Assembly: GCF_018403285.1 (NCBI RefSeq)
Contig: NZ_BOSJ01000006.1
Coordinates: forward strand, 213,072-277,071
DNA length: 64,000 nt
Source of the DNA: Paenibacillus sp. J45TS6
GTDB lineage: Bacteria > Bacillota > Bacilli > Paenibacillales > Paenibacillaceae
Reading direction: 5' to 3'
Below, one piece after another: positions 33,806-41,543 of the stretch. How positions within the stretch are numbered: the first letter of the stretch is position 1; each line of letters begins with the position of its first letter. The notes under the pieces are model-generated. The model ran no database searches. It was not told the origin of the DNA and saw only the letters and a program-made list of their open reading frames with translations. Both the position numbers and the translations under genes were made by a program.

Positions 33806-34675
33806 ATGAATTTTACGCTCGGCATGTTCCGTAAGAAAAGAGTGAATCGCTCTTTCTGGGGCAGCTTCTTCCTCTTCCTGCTCCTTGCCGTTATCGGTGC
33901 GTTTATGGTCCTGCCTTTGGTCTATGCGATCAATGCCGCCTTTAAACCGCTGGATGAAATCTTTATTTTTCCACCGACATTGTTTGTGAGAAATCCTACC
34001 TTAGATAACTTTGCAGACTTAATAAATCTGCTGGGGGCTTCGTGGGTTCCTTTTACAAGGTACATCTTTAATACGATATTTATCACAGGAGTAGGGATCG
34101 TTGGGCACGTACTTTTAGCATCAGCAGCTGCTTACCCGCTGGCGAAACATCGTTTTCCAGGGAGTAACGTAACGTTTAAACTCATTGTGCTCTCACTGAT
34201 GTTTACTCCTGCTGTAACTGCTATTCCTACGTACATGATCATGTCGTTTTTAGGATGGGTTGACACTTACTGGGCTGTCATTATCCCGGCATTCTCTTAT
34301 CCACTGGGGCTGTATCTTATGAAACAGTTCATGGAACAGATTCCTGATGCACTGATCGAAGCAGCGAAAATCGATGGTGCAACGGAATATCGGATTTTTT
34401 GGACCATCGTAATGCCTAACGTAAAGCCTGCATGGCTGACTTTAATTATTTTACTATTTCAAATTTTATGGGGAACGGATGGCAACGGCTTTATTTATAG
34501 TGAGCAGCTCAAGACACTAACTTCGGCAACCACCAATATCGTACAAGGCGGGATCGCAAGAGCTGGGGTTGGGGCAGCGGTTGCACTGATGATGATGAGT
34601 GTGCCGATTACGATTTTTGTCTTCTCACAAAGCCGGATAATTGAAACAATGGCCACATCCGGAATGAAGGAATGA
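33806..34675 (+). CDS. Carbohydrate ABC permease, MalG/UgpE type (pair 1)
   Basis: 289 residues, six membrane helices. The EAA loop reads IEAAKIDGATEYRIFWTIVM, followed by PNVKPAW. ATG 33806 is preferred because GGTGAG precedes it by 7 nt; the GTG at 33794 overlaps the upstream gene. It forms the heterodimeric translocation channel with the preceding permease. It is followed 16 nt later by the beta-propeller gene. Confidence 0.9.
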   Translation: MNFTLGMFRKKRVNRSFWGSFFLFLLLAVIGAFMVLPLVYAINAAFKPLDEIFIFPPTLFVRNPTLDNFADLINLLGASWVPFTRYIFNTIFITGVGIVGHVLLASAAAYPLAKHRFPGSNVTFKLIVLSLMFTPAVTAIPTYMIMSFLGWVDTYWAVIIPAFSYPLGLYLMKQFMEQIPDALIEAAKIDGATEYRIFWTIVMPNVKPAWLTLIILLFQILWGTDGNGFIYSEQLKTLTSATTNIVQGGIARAGVGAAVALMMMSVPITIFVFSQSRIIETMATSGMKE

Positions 34676-34691
34676 GGAGGGGTGGATACCA

Positions 34692-36179
34692 ATGAAGCAA
34701 GCATATAAACGTCTTCTCAGCCGCACGATTCTGGGTGTTGCTGTTTGTTCCATGGCACTTGCTTCCCATGGCACCGCAGTACTAGCTAAAGCTCCTTATG
34801 AGAGTTATACCTACAATTATTATGAGGAAGCAGTACCTGCTCCAGATGCATATTTGCCTGAAAGAAGCATATCAGGGATCGATCTCGGAATCGGCAGCTT
34901 TTCTACACCTCAGGATCTCTTCGTGTCTAGCAGGGGAGAGATTTACATTGCAGATACGGGAAATAACCGGGTTGTGATTTTGGCGGATGACTGGAAGGTC
35001 AAAAAAGTGATCACCACCTTCCAGCATGATTCGAAGGAAGATACTTTTTTATCCCCAAGCGGGGTTGTCGTAAGTGAAGAAGGGAATTTGTATGTAGCAG
35101 ATACGGAACATAAACGAGTGGTTGTTCTGTCACCAGAAGGAAAACTAATTCAAATTATTGAAAATCCTCAGTCGGATTTGCTGGGATCTTCCTTTTCCTT
35201 TGTACCACTTAAGTTGTCAGTAGACGCCGGAGGTCGGATCTTTGTCATCGCTAGAGGGGCATATGAAGGAATGCTGCAATTTGATAAAAGTGGTGAGTTC
35301 ATCGGATACTCTGGAACCAACAAAGTTCGGCGTGATTTTGCAGACTACATATGGAGGCTCCTTGCAAGTGATGCGCAAAAGAAACAGATGCAATTATATA
35401 TACCAACCGAGTTTTCGAATCTAGATATGGGAAATAAAGGTTTTCTGTATGCCACGAACGTGGATCCAGGATCAACGGAACCTGTTAAAAGACTGAATCC
35501 TTCCGGAGAAGATGTGCTGAAGCGTTATGGTTACTTTGATGTCAAAGGTGATCTTGTGTATCGCTTAAGAGGTGCATCGGGAGGTCCTTCGAGACTCGTT
35601 GATATTAAATTCTGGGGTAACGGGATGTATAGTGTTCTTGATGCACTTCGGGGCCGGGTGTTCACTTATGATGACGAAGGTAATCTATTGTACATCTTTG
35701 GAGGAATCGGTACGCAGGTCGGAACTTTCCGTACACCCGTAGCATTAGACCGAATAGGAGATAAGCAGCTGATATTGGATCAGGGAAAAGAAACGATCAC
35801 CATTTTCCAGCCGACCGAATATGGAGCTGCGATTCAAGAAGCCGTTGCCAACCATCATGCGGGTGATGATCAAAAAGCAGTTGAAAAATGGAGAGAGGTT
35901 CTGCGTCTTAACGCAAACTATGATATCGCATATATCGGAATTGGAAAATCACTTTTATATGATAAGCAAAATAAAGCAGCAATGGAGTATTTTAAGCTTG
36001 GAATGGACCGTAAAAATTACTCAGTTGCCTTTAAAAGATATCGGAAAGAAGTCCTGCAGGAACACTTTGGCACCTTTTTAACGGTGACTACAGGCGGGGT
36101 TGTACTCATTATTGCTTTACGGGCAGTCCGTTCACGGAGCAGAAGGAGGGGGGAGCAAAATGAAGCAGGACTTTTTTAA
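34692..36179 (+). CDS. Membrane-anchored NHL/beta-propeller protein with TPR-like segment
   Basis: 495 residues. Signal peptide (about 1-32, ending ALASHGTAVLAKA), then NHL-like repeats: TPQDLFVSSRGEIYIADTGN, SPSGVVVSEEGNLYVADTEH and RTPVALDRIGDKQLILDQGK. A TPR-like helical pair follows (about 375-430, with AVEKWREVLRLNANYDIAYIG), then one membrane helix (TFLTVTTGGVVLIIALRAV) and a basic tail. The protein therefore faces the outside with a cytoplasmic tail. It overlaps the Yip1 gene by 20 nt. No enzymatic residues are recognised; a scaffold or sensing role in the importer complex is inference. Confidence 0.8.
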   Translation: MKQAYKRLLSRTILGVAVCSMALASHGTAVLAKAPYESYTYNYYEEAVPAPDAYLPERSISGIDLGIGSFSTPQDLFVSSRGEIYIADTGNNRVVILADDWKVKKVITTFQHDSKEDTFLSPSGVVVSEEGNLYVADTEHKRVVVLSPEGKLIQIIENPQSDLLGSSFSFVPLKLSVDAGGRIFVIARGAYEGMLQFDKSGEFIGYSGTNKVRRDFADYIWRLLASDAQKKQMQLYIPTEFSNLDMGNKGFLYATNVDPGSTEPVKRLNPSGEDVLKRYGYFDVKGDLVYRLRGASGGPSRLVDIKFWGNGMYSVLDALRGRVFTYDDEGNLLYIFGGIGTQVGTFRTPVALDRIGDKQLILDQGKETITIFQPTEYGAAIQEAVANHHAGDDQKAVEKWREVLRLNANYDIAYIGIGKSLLYDKQNKAAMEYFKLGMDRKNYSVAFKRYRKEVLQEHFGTFLTVTTGGVVLIIALRAVRSRSRRRGEQNEAGLF

Positions 36180-36780
36180 GTTCCCAATGCATCTAATCGT
36201 ACATCCATTTGATGGTTTCTGGGATTTGAAATATGAAGGAAAAGGAAAAGTCAAAGTTGCACTCGTTATTGTATTCGTTCTTTTTCTTACATTTGTCCTT
36301 CAGCGTCAATATGCAGGTTTTCTAGTCAACTATAATGACCCAAGAACGCTGAACAGTTTAGCTGAACTTCAATATGTCATCCTTCCCTTTTTTCTATGGT
36401 GCGTTTCGGGCTGGTCAATTACGACGCTTATGGAGGGAGAGGGGAAATTCCGAGAAATTCTCATGGCTACAGCCTACTCTCTTGTGCCTATCATTTTGAT
36501 TTATTTACCGATGACTTTGATTAGCCGTTTTTTGACCACAGAGGAAAGCTCCTTTTATTACTTACTCAATACGTTTGCGATTATTTGGTTCTTGTATCTA
36601 TTGTTTGTGGGTACGATGACGGTCCATCAATATACCCCAGCGAAGACAGTTATTACGATGCTGTTAACGGTTGTAACAATGGGGATCATGGTTTTTCTAG
36701 GTACCCTCGTCTTTAGTCTAATTCAGCAAATAATCGAATTTGTCGTTAATATCTACCGAGAACTGGTATTCCGAATATAA
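36160..36780 (+). CDS. Yip1-family multi-pass membrane protein
   Basis: 206 residues from ATG 36160, preceded by GAAGGAGGGGGG; the TTG at 36100 lies inside the upstream gene and has no site. Five hydrophobic helices (VALVIVFVLFLTFVLQ, YVILPFFLWCVSGWSITTL, and three more) fit the YIP1 domain, with the family's WSITTLMEGEGKFREIL loop. Bacterial Yip1 proteins have no assigned function. Overlap with the preceding gene and a 16-nt gap to the next imply strictly co-ordinated expression. Confidence 0.78.
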   Translation: MKQDFFKFPMHLIVHPFDGFWDLKYEGKGKVKVALVIVFVLFLTFVLQRQYAGFLVNYNDPRTLNSLAELQYVILPFFLWCVSGWSITTLMEGEGKFREILMATAYSLVPIILIYLPMTLISRFLTTEESSFYYLLNTFAIIWFLYLLFVGTMTVHQYTPAKTVITMLLTVVTMGIMVFLGTLVFSLIQQIIEFVVNIYRELVFRI

Positions 36781-36796
36781 AGGAGGCGTAAGTCTA

Positions 36797-39370
36797 GTGA
36801 ACATCAAAAAAAGCGCTTATATCATACTGGCTTGCGTCCTTTTGCTTGCGAGTTCTGTATTTTTCTTGCTCGGAAGCGGGCGTATTAGCAGCATTGAACC
36901 GCAAAGTTATCTTCAGTCGGTGACGTCAGAACAGGGAGAATATGAACCTTTTCGGGCGATGAGTGATCAGAGTAAGGGGATTCCAGGGATGACGCTTGCT
37001 GCAACGAATGATGCGCTGAGTCTCTACATCGATCCGAAGACGACGGTAATCGCGGTGAAAGATGATAAATCAGGAGATATATGGTACTCCAATCCCGAAG
37101 AGCGTGCGGAAGATTCAATCGCGACGGCTTTTGAGAAGGATGTCATGTCATCACAGCTATCCATATCTTTCCGTAACACACTTGGCGTGCAAGATACGTA
37201 TACGAATCATAAACTCAGTATAGAAAAAGAGCAGTTCGAATTGTTTAGCATTCAGGACGGGGTCCGTATTGAGTATACGATCGGTGATACGGAGCTGGGC
37301 ATTGATGCTCTCCCTAAACTGATTAGCAAACAGCGTCTGCAAGAGAAAGTGCTTGATAAACTAAGTCCAGCAACTGCGAAATATGTAGAGACAAGATACC
37401 TGGTGTCGGACGCTAGTCCCGAAATACTGGAGAGGGCTGATGCTCAAGTTGGGCGTCCACTCGTACTTCGGAAAATGATGGCTGCTTTTGAAGAGGCAGG
37501 ATATACCGCAGAAGATCTTGCTGCGGATAATGAAGAAAATGGAATTGCCGCGTCTGGTGGGCAAGGGAAGGCGAAGTTTAAAATTCCGCTTGAATATCGC
37601 CTTGAAGGTGAGACGCTTACGGCAACTGTTCCATTAAGTCAGGTGGAAGAAAGTGAAGGGCAGCGCATTCAAAGTATCGATTTACTTGCTTATTTTGGCG
37701 CAGCTAAAGCAGGTGAAGAAGGATATATGCTTGTTCCGGATGGAACGGGCAGCTTGATCTATCTAGATAACGGCAAAACCAAAGAAGAGCAGTACGTACA
37801 GCCGCTATATGGTGCCGATACGAATGATAACAGCAGGTCAAGAGGTCAGGTGGCGGAAAAAGCACGTATGCCGGTTTATGGTCTGGTGAGCGGTGATCGC
37901 GCATTTTTTGCAGTCATCGAAAAAGGCGATGGGAATGCTAGTGTTGCTGCTGATATCAGTGGAAAACAAAATTCCTACAATCATGTGTACAGCCGTTTTA
38001 TTGTTAGAGGCGAAGATGAACTCGAACTTTATACAGGCAGCAAAATTCAAGAAATTCAGCTCTTATCTGATGACAAATATACAGGCGATGTGCAGGTGAA
38101 GTACGCTTTCTTATCCGGCGATGAGGCGAACTATTCGGGCATGGCAAGAACATATCAGGAGATGCTGGTGAAGGCGGGAAAATTGACTCAAACAACAGAA
38201 GAGGGAGATCTTCCTTTCTATGTGGATGTACTAGGTTCTGTCGACATGAGGGAATCTTTCCTCGGCGTACCTTATAAGGCAACGGTACCAATGACTACTT
38301 TTGAAGAAGCGAAGCAAATAACGGAAGCGCTTCAGAAGGAAGGCATATCAAGTATACAGATGCGTTATCTTGGTTGGTTTGGGGAAGGAATCGAGCATGA
38401 ACTTCCTGTCAGGCTTCAATCTTCAGGACTTGGAAGTACAAAAGAGTTAAGAGCGCTTAATGATTTGCTACAAAAGAATGGCGGCGGTCTTTATCCCGAT
38501 GTTGCTTTCTTACATGTCTATCATAAAGGAAATGGATTCAGTACTTCGAGGGATGCTTCCCGATTTATTACGAAAGAAGAAGCATTATTATCCCCTTACG
38601 ACAGAGCGCTGAATCGGATGTCAACCAGACTTGATAGTTATTATCTGTTGTCTCCATCAAAAGTACCGGACGTCGTTTCTAAGTTTATGGAGGAATACGA
38701 AAGTAAAGAGATCACAGGTCTTTCACTTCGCGATCTGGGAGATTCGCTGCATTCGGATTATCGAAATAAACGCATCATTTTTAAAGAAACAGCAAGACAA
38801 ATATCAGAAGAACAAACGGCTCTCTTGGCAGCAGAATACCCGAATCTGATGATATCTGGAGGCAATATATATGCACTTGGCTCAGCCAAACATATTATTA
38901 ATACTCCTGCGGGATCAAGTGGTTTTCAGCTAACCGATGAATCCGTCCCTTTTTATCAAATGGTGATCCATGGTTACAAAGATTACACAGGTGAACCTAT
39001 GAATTTGGCGGCAGATACGGATGTTAAATCACAGCTGCTCCAAAGTTTGGAACAAGGAAAAGCACCTCATTTTCTATGGAGTTCAGAACCCGCTTCAGAA
39101 CTAAAATTTACTCGTCACGACAAAATGTATTCTACCGATTATGAGGCATGGATTGATGAAGCGACGAAGATGTATCAGGAAGTAAGTGAAATTCTAGCTC
39201 CTCTTCGTACCGTTCATATCGATGAACGCGTAGTTCATCAGCCGGGAGTGATTGAAATGCAGTACAGTAATGGAACTCATATATGGATTAATTATAACGA
39301 TAAGCCGGTTGTTATAGGCAAGGTTTCTATCCCAGCACAGCATTACTTCGTAGGCGGTGATGAATCATGA
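36797..39370 (+). CDS. DUF5696-type large exported protein
   Basis: 857 residues from GTG 36797, which has AAAGGAGGCG before it. An N-terminal membrane anchor (about 8-27, ILACVLLLASSVFFLLGSG) is followed by a long extracytoplasmic part. It has a beta-rich first half (DDKSGDIWYSNPEERAED, YMLVPDGTGSLIYLDNGK, MPVYGLVSGDRAFFAVIEKG) and a second half resembling a TIM-barrel glycosidase (SSIQMRYLGWFGEGIEHE, GGGLYPDVAFLHVYH, GLSLRDLGDSLHSDY, LMISGGNIYALGSA). From memory, DUF5696 proteins recur in Paenibacillus sugar-transport operons. Conserved acidic residues in the barrel (Asp in SLRDLGD) could be catalytic; this is inference. The ATGA overlap couples it to the next permease. Confidence 0.75.
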   Translation: MNIKKSAYIILACVLLLASSVFFLLGSGRISSIEPQSYLQSVTSEQGEYEPFRAMSDQSKGIPGMTLAATNDALSLYIDPKTTVIAVKDDKSGDIWYSNPEERAEDSIATAFEKDVMSSQLSISFRNTLGVQDTYTNHKLSIEKEQFELFSIQDGVRIEYTIGDTELGIDALPKLISKQRLQEKVLDKLSPATAKYVETRYLVSDASPEILERADAQVGRPLVLRKMMAAFEEAGYTAEDLAADNEENGIAASGGQGKAKFKIPLEYRLEGETLTATVPLSQVEESEGQRIQSIDLLAYFGAAKAGEEGYMLVPDGTGSLIYLDNGKTKEEQYVQPLYGADTNDNSRSRGQVAEKARMPVYGLVSGDRAFFAVIEKGDGNASVAADISGKQNSYNHVYSRFIVRGEDELELYTGSKIQEIQLLSDDKYTGDVQVKYAFLSGDEANYSGMARTYQEMLVKAGKLTQTTEEGDLPFYVDVLGSVDMRESFLGVPYKATVPMTTFEEAKQITEALQKEGISSIQMRYLGWFGEGIEHELPVRLQSSGLGSTKELRALNDLLQKNGGGLYPDVAFLHVYHKGNGFSTSRDASRFITKEEALLSPYDRALNRMSTRLDSYYLLSPSKVPDVVSKFMEEYESKEITGLSLRDLGDSLHSDYRNKRIIFKETARQISEEQTALLAAEYPNLMISGGNIYALGSAKHIINTPAGSSGFQLTDESVPFYQMVIHGYKDYTGEPMNLAADTDVKSQLLQSLEQGKAPHFLWSSEPASELKFTRHDKMYSTDYEAWIDEATKMYQEVSEILAPLRTVHIDERVVHQPGVIEMQYSNGTHIWINYNDKPVVIGKVSIPAQHYFVGGDES

Positions 39371-40266
39371 AAGGGATGGGACTGACTCTGACCAGAAAAA
39401 GATCCCTCCTCGGGTTACTTTTCATATCGCCTTGGCTGGTGGGATTTATCTTCCTGTTCCTCATGCCAATGATTCAATCGATTCGGTTCAGCATGAGTGA
39501 TCTAAGTGTTGTTCCAGGAGGATATGAGCTGAAATTCACAGCTTGGAATAATTTCCGGGAAGCGCTGTTTATCGATGCGAATTATAATCGGATCTTAACG
39601 GAATCCGTGTTACAGATGATTGTAAATGTACCGCTGATTTTATTCTTCAGCCTATTTTCCGCTGTGCTGCTGAATCAGAAGTTCAGAGGACGTTCACTTG
39701 CAAGGGCGATTTTCTTTCTGCCCGTTATCCTTGCCTCTGGAGCAGTTGCTTCGGCGGAAGCAGCCGGCCTGATTAATCTGATTGGTAACGCTACGGCTGC
39801 TGAGGAAGCTGGGCTGTCTTCTTCGCAGTTTAATACCATGGCAATGGTGAATTTGCTTGCAGAAGCAGGTATGCCGCTGGTCATGACCGATTATATCGTT
39901 GATGCTGTCATGCGTATCTACGATATTATCCGCAGCTCAGGCGTACAGATCCTTATTTTTCTTGCCGCACTTCAATCTGTACCTACTACGATGTATGAAG
40001 TAGCCAAAATGGAGGGCGCTACAGGTTATGAGTCTTTCTGGAAAATTACATTTCCAATGGTAAGCCCATTAATTCTGACGAATGTCATCTATACGGTAAT
40101 TGATTCTTTTACAACAAGTCCGATTACCCAAACAATCTATACGACGGCATTCCAAACACAAAATTTTGGGCTGAGTGCTTCTATGTCCTGGCTCTATACG
40201 ATTGTCGTCGGCATACTGCTCCTCATCATTGGATTCCTGATTTCGAAAAAAGTTCATTATAACTGA
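39367..40266 (+). CDS. Carbohydrate ABC permease, UgpA type (pair 2)
   Basis: 299 residues, six or seven membrane helices. The EAA loop is YEVAKMEGATGYESFWKITF, followed by PMVSPLI. The start overlaps the previous stop in ATGA. Compared with pair 1 it has a long insert after the third helix (LINLIGNATAAEEAGLSSSQ) facing outside, which may contact the DUF5696-type or beta-propeller protein (inference). Confidence 0.87.
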   Translation: MKGMGLTLTRKRSLLGLLFISPWLVGFIFLFLMPMIQSIRFSMSDLSVVPGGYELKFTAWNNFREALFIDANYNRILTESVLQMIVNVPLILFFSLFSAVLLNQKFRGRSLARAIFFLPVILASGAVASAEAAGLINLIGNATAAEEAGLSSSQFNTMAMVNLLAEAGMPLVMTDYIVDAVMRIYDIIRSSGVQILIFLAALQSVPTTMYEVAKMEGATGYESFWKITFPMVSPLILTNVIYTVIDSFTTSPITQTIYTTAFQTQNFGLSASMSWLYTIVVGILLLIIGFLISKKVHYN

Positions 40267-40302
40267 GTTCACATTAGATCACGAATGGGGAGGTGGAGGC
40301 TC

Positions 40303-41304
40303 ATGGAAACGGCAACAAAACAGGGCAGAAGTGAGGCCATTGTATTTAAAATGCAGCGAACGAAAAATAAATTGCTCGATGCTCTTTGGTCCATTTTTCG
40401 CTATGTGCTCATCATTGGTATATCATTTGTCATTTTGTACCCGATTCTTATGAAAATCTCGACAGCCTTTAAAGATAAGGCAGATATTTATAATCCCACC
40501 ATCTATATGATTCCTGTCCATTTTACTCTGGATAATATAAAGCTTGCGTCCGAGGTGTTGAACTACTTCCCGCTGCTCGGTAACACGCTGCTCTATGTAT
40601 TTGTAATGATGGTTCTTACGACGGCTTCCACTGCTCTTGCAGGATACGGGTTTGCTAGATTCGAATTTCCAGGAAGCAAAATCTTATTCGGAATGGTGAT
40701 CCTCACCATTCTTGTGCCTTCAAGTACGCTCATGGTACCGATGTATTTGCACTTTCGAAGTTTTGATGTGCTTGGTATGATATCGCTTTTCACTGGAAAA
40801 GAAGGAGTGAATCTACTTAACACCTACTGGCCATCCATGATTACTGCAGGTACAGCAACAGGACTGAAAGCGGGACTTTTCATCTATATTTTCCGTCAGT
40901 TTTTCAAAGGAATGCCGAAAGAAATCGAAGAAGCTGCTCTGATTGATGGTGCAGGAGGAATTAAGACATTTATACGAATTATGCTTCCTAATGCGGTTCC
41001 GCCGATGATCACGGTTATGCTGTTTTCGTTTATATGGACTTACAATGACACCTTTTATCCTTCGCTGTTTATGAGTGAGACGAATTTGATGTCATTAAAA
41101 GTAGCATCTCTTCCTTCGCAGATTAATCTGATTATTCCGCAGTTACTCGGACTCGCGGGGACGGATATTAAAGCAGATCCGAACCATGTAGCAATGCTTG
41201 TGGATACGGGAATACTGCTCGCGATTGCCCCACTCATTTTACTGTATCTATTCGTACAACGTTATTTCGTCGAAAGTGTGGAGAGAACGGGAGTTGTAGG
41301 TTAA
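40303..41304 (+). CDS. Carbohydrate ABC permease, UgpE type (pair 2)
   Basis: 333 residues, longer than usual for the type. The EAA loop is EEAALIDGAGGIKTFIRIML, followed by PNAVPPM. ATG 40303 has GGGGAGGTGGAGG before it; the ATG at 40285 lies upstream of this site. A periplasmic insert (LGMISLFTGKEGVNLLNTYW) and a second near the C-terminus (LLGLAGTDIKADPNHVAML) enlarge the outer face. It is the last gene of the transport operon; a hairpin follows at 41439. Confidence 0.87.
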   Translation: METATKQGRSEAIVFKMQRTKNKLLDALWSIFRYVLIIGISFVILYPILMKISTAFKDKADIYNPTIYMIPVHFTLDNIKLASEVLNYFPLLGNTLLYVFVMMVLTTASTALAGYGFARFEFPGSKILFGMVILTILVPSSTLMVPMYLHFRSFDVLGMISLFTGKEGVNLLNTYWPSMITAGTATGLKAGLFIYIFRQFFKGMPKEIEEAALIDGAGGIKTFIRIMLPNAVPPMITVMLFSFIWTYNDTFYPSLFMSETNLMSLKVASLPSQINLIIPQLLGLAGTDIKADPNHVAMLVDTGILLAIAPLILLYLFVQRYFVESVERTGVVG

Positions 41305-41438
41305 TTTGCTAGCTAACATAACAATATTATTGTAGTTATTTAAAAACCTAAAATTAGGATAACAAAAAGAATTGAAACGTTTTCGATAACATGAGACAAT
41401 GAGCAGAGGAAAACATTATCTGTAGGAAAGAAGCTTAG

Positions 41439-41472
41439 AAAATTGGGTTGATCTTTTGATCGGTCCAATTTT
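41439..41472 (+). terminator. Long hairpin between permease operon and beta-mannosidase gene
   Basis: A 15-bp stem (41439-41453 with 41458-41472) with TTTT loop; three inner pairs are G-U. No T-run follows. It may be a terminator of the operon or a leader element of the mannosidase gene. Confidence 0.6.
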
Positions 41473-41498
41473 CAGTCTTCTTTGGTTAAAGATTCATA

Positions 41499-41510
41499 TG
41501 AAACGCTTCA
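41499..41510. promoter_or_regulatory. CG-centred operator candidate upstream of beta-mannosidase
   Basis: TGAAACGCTTCA, palindromic in 10 of 12 positions, 33 bp before the start. It is related to the sites at 28391, 47344 and 54553. Upstream at 41372-41386 is another imperfect CG-centred sequence (TTGAAACGTTTTCGA), and GGATAACAAAA occurs at 41357. Confidence 0.5.
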
Positions 41511-41543
41511 AGGAAATTTAACATAATTGGAGGATTTCAAACC

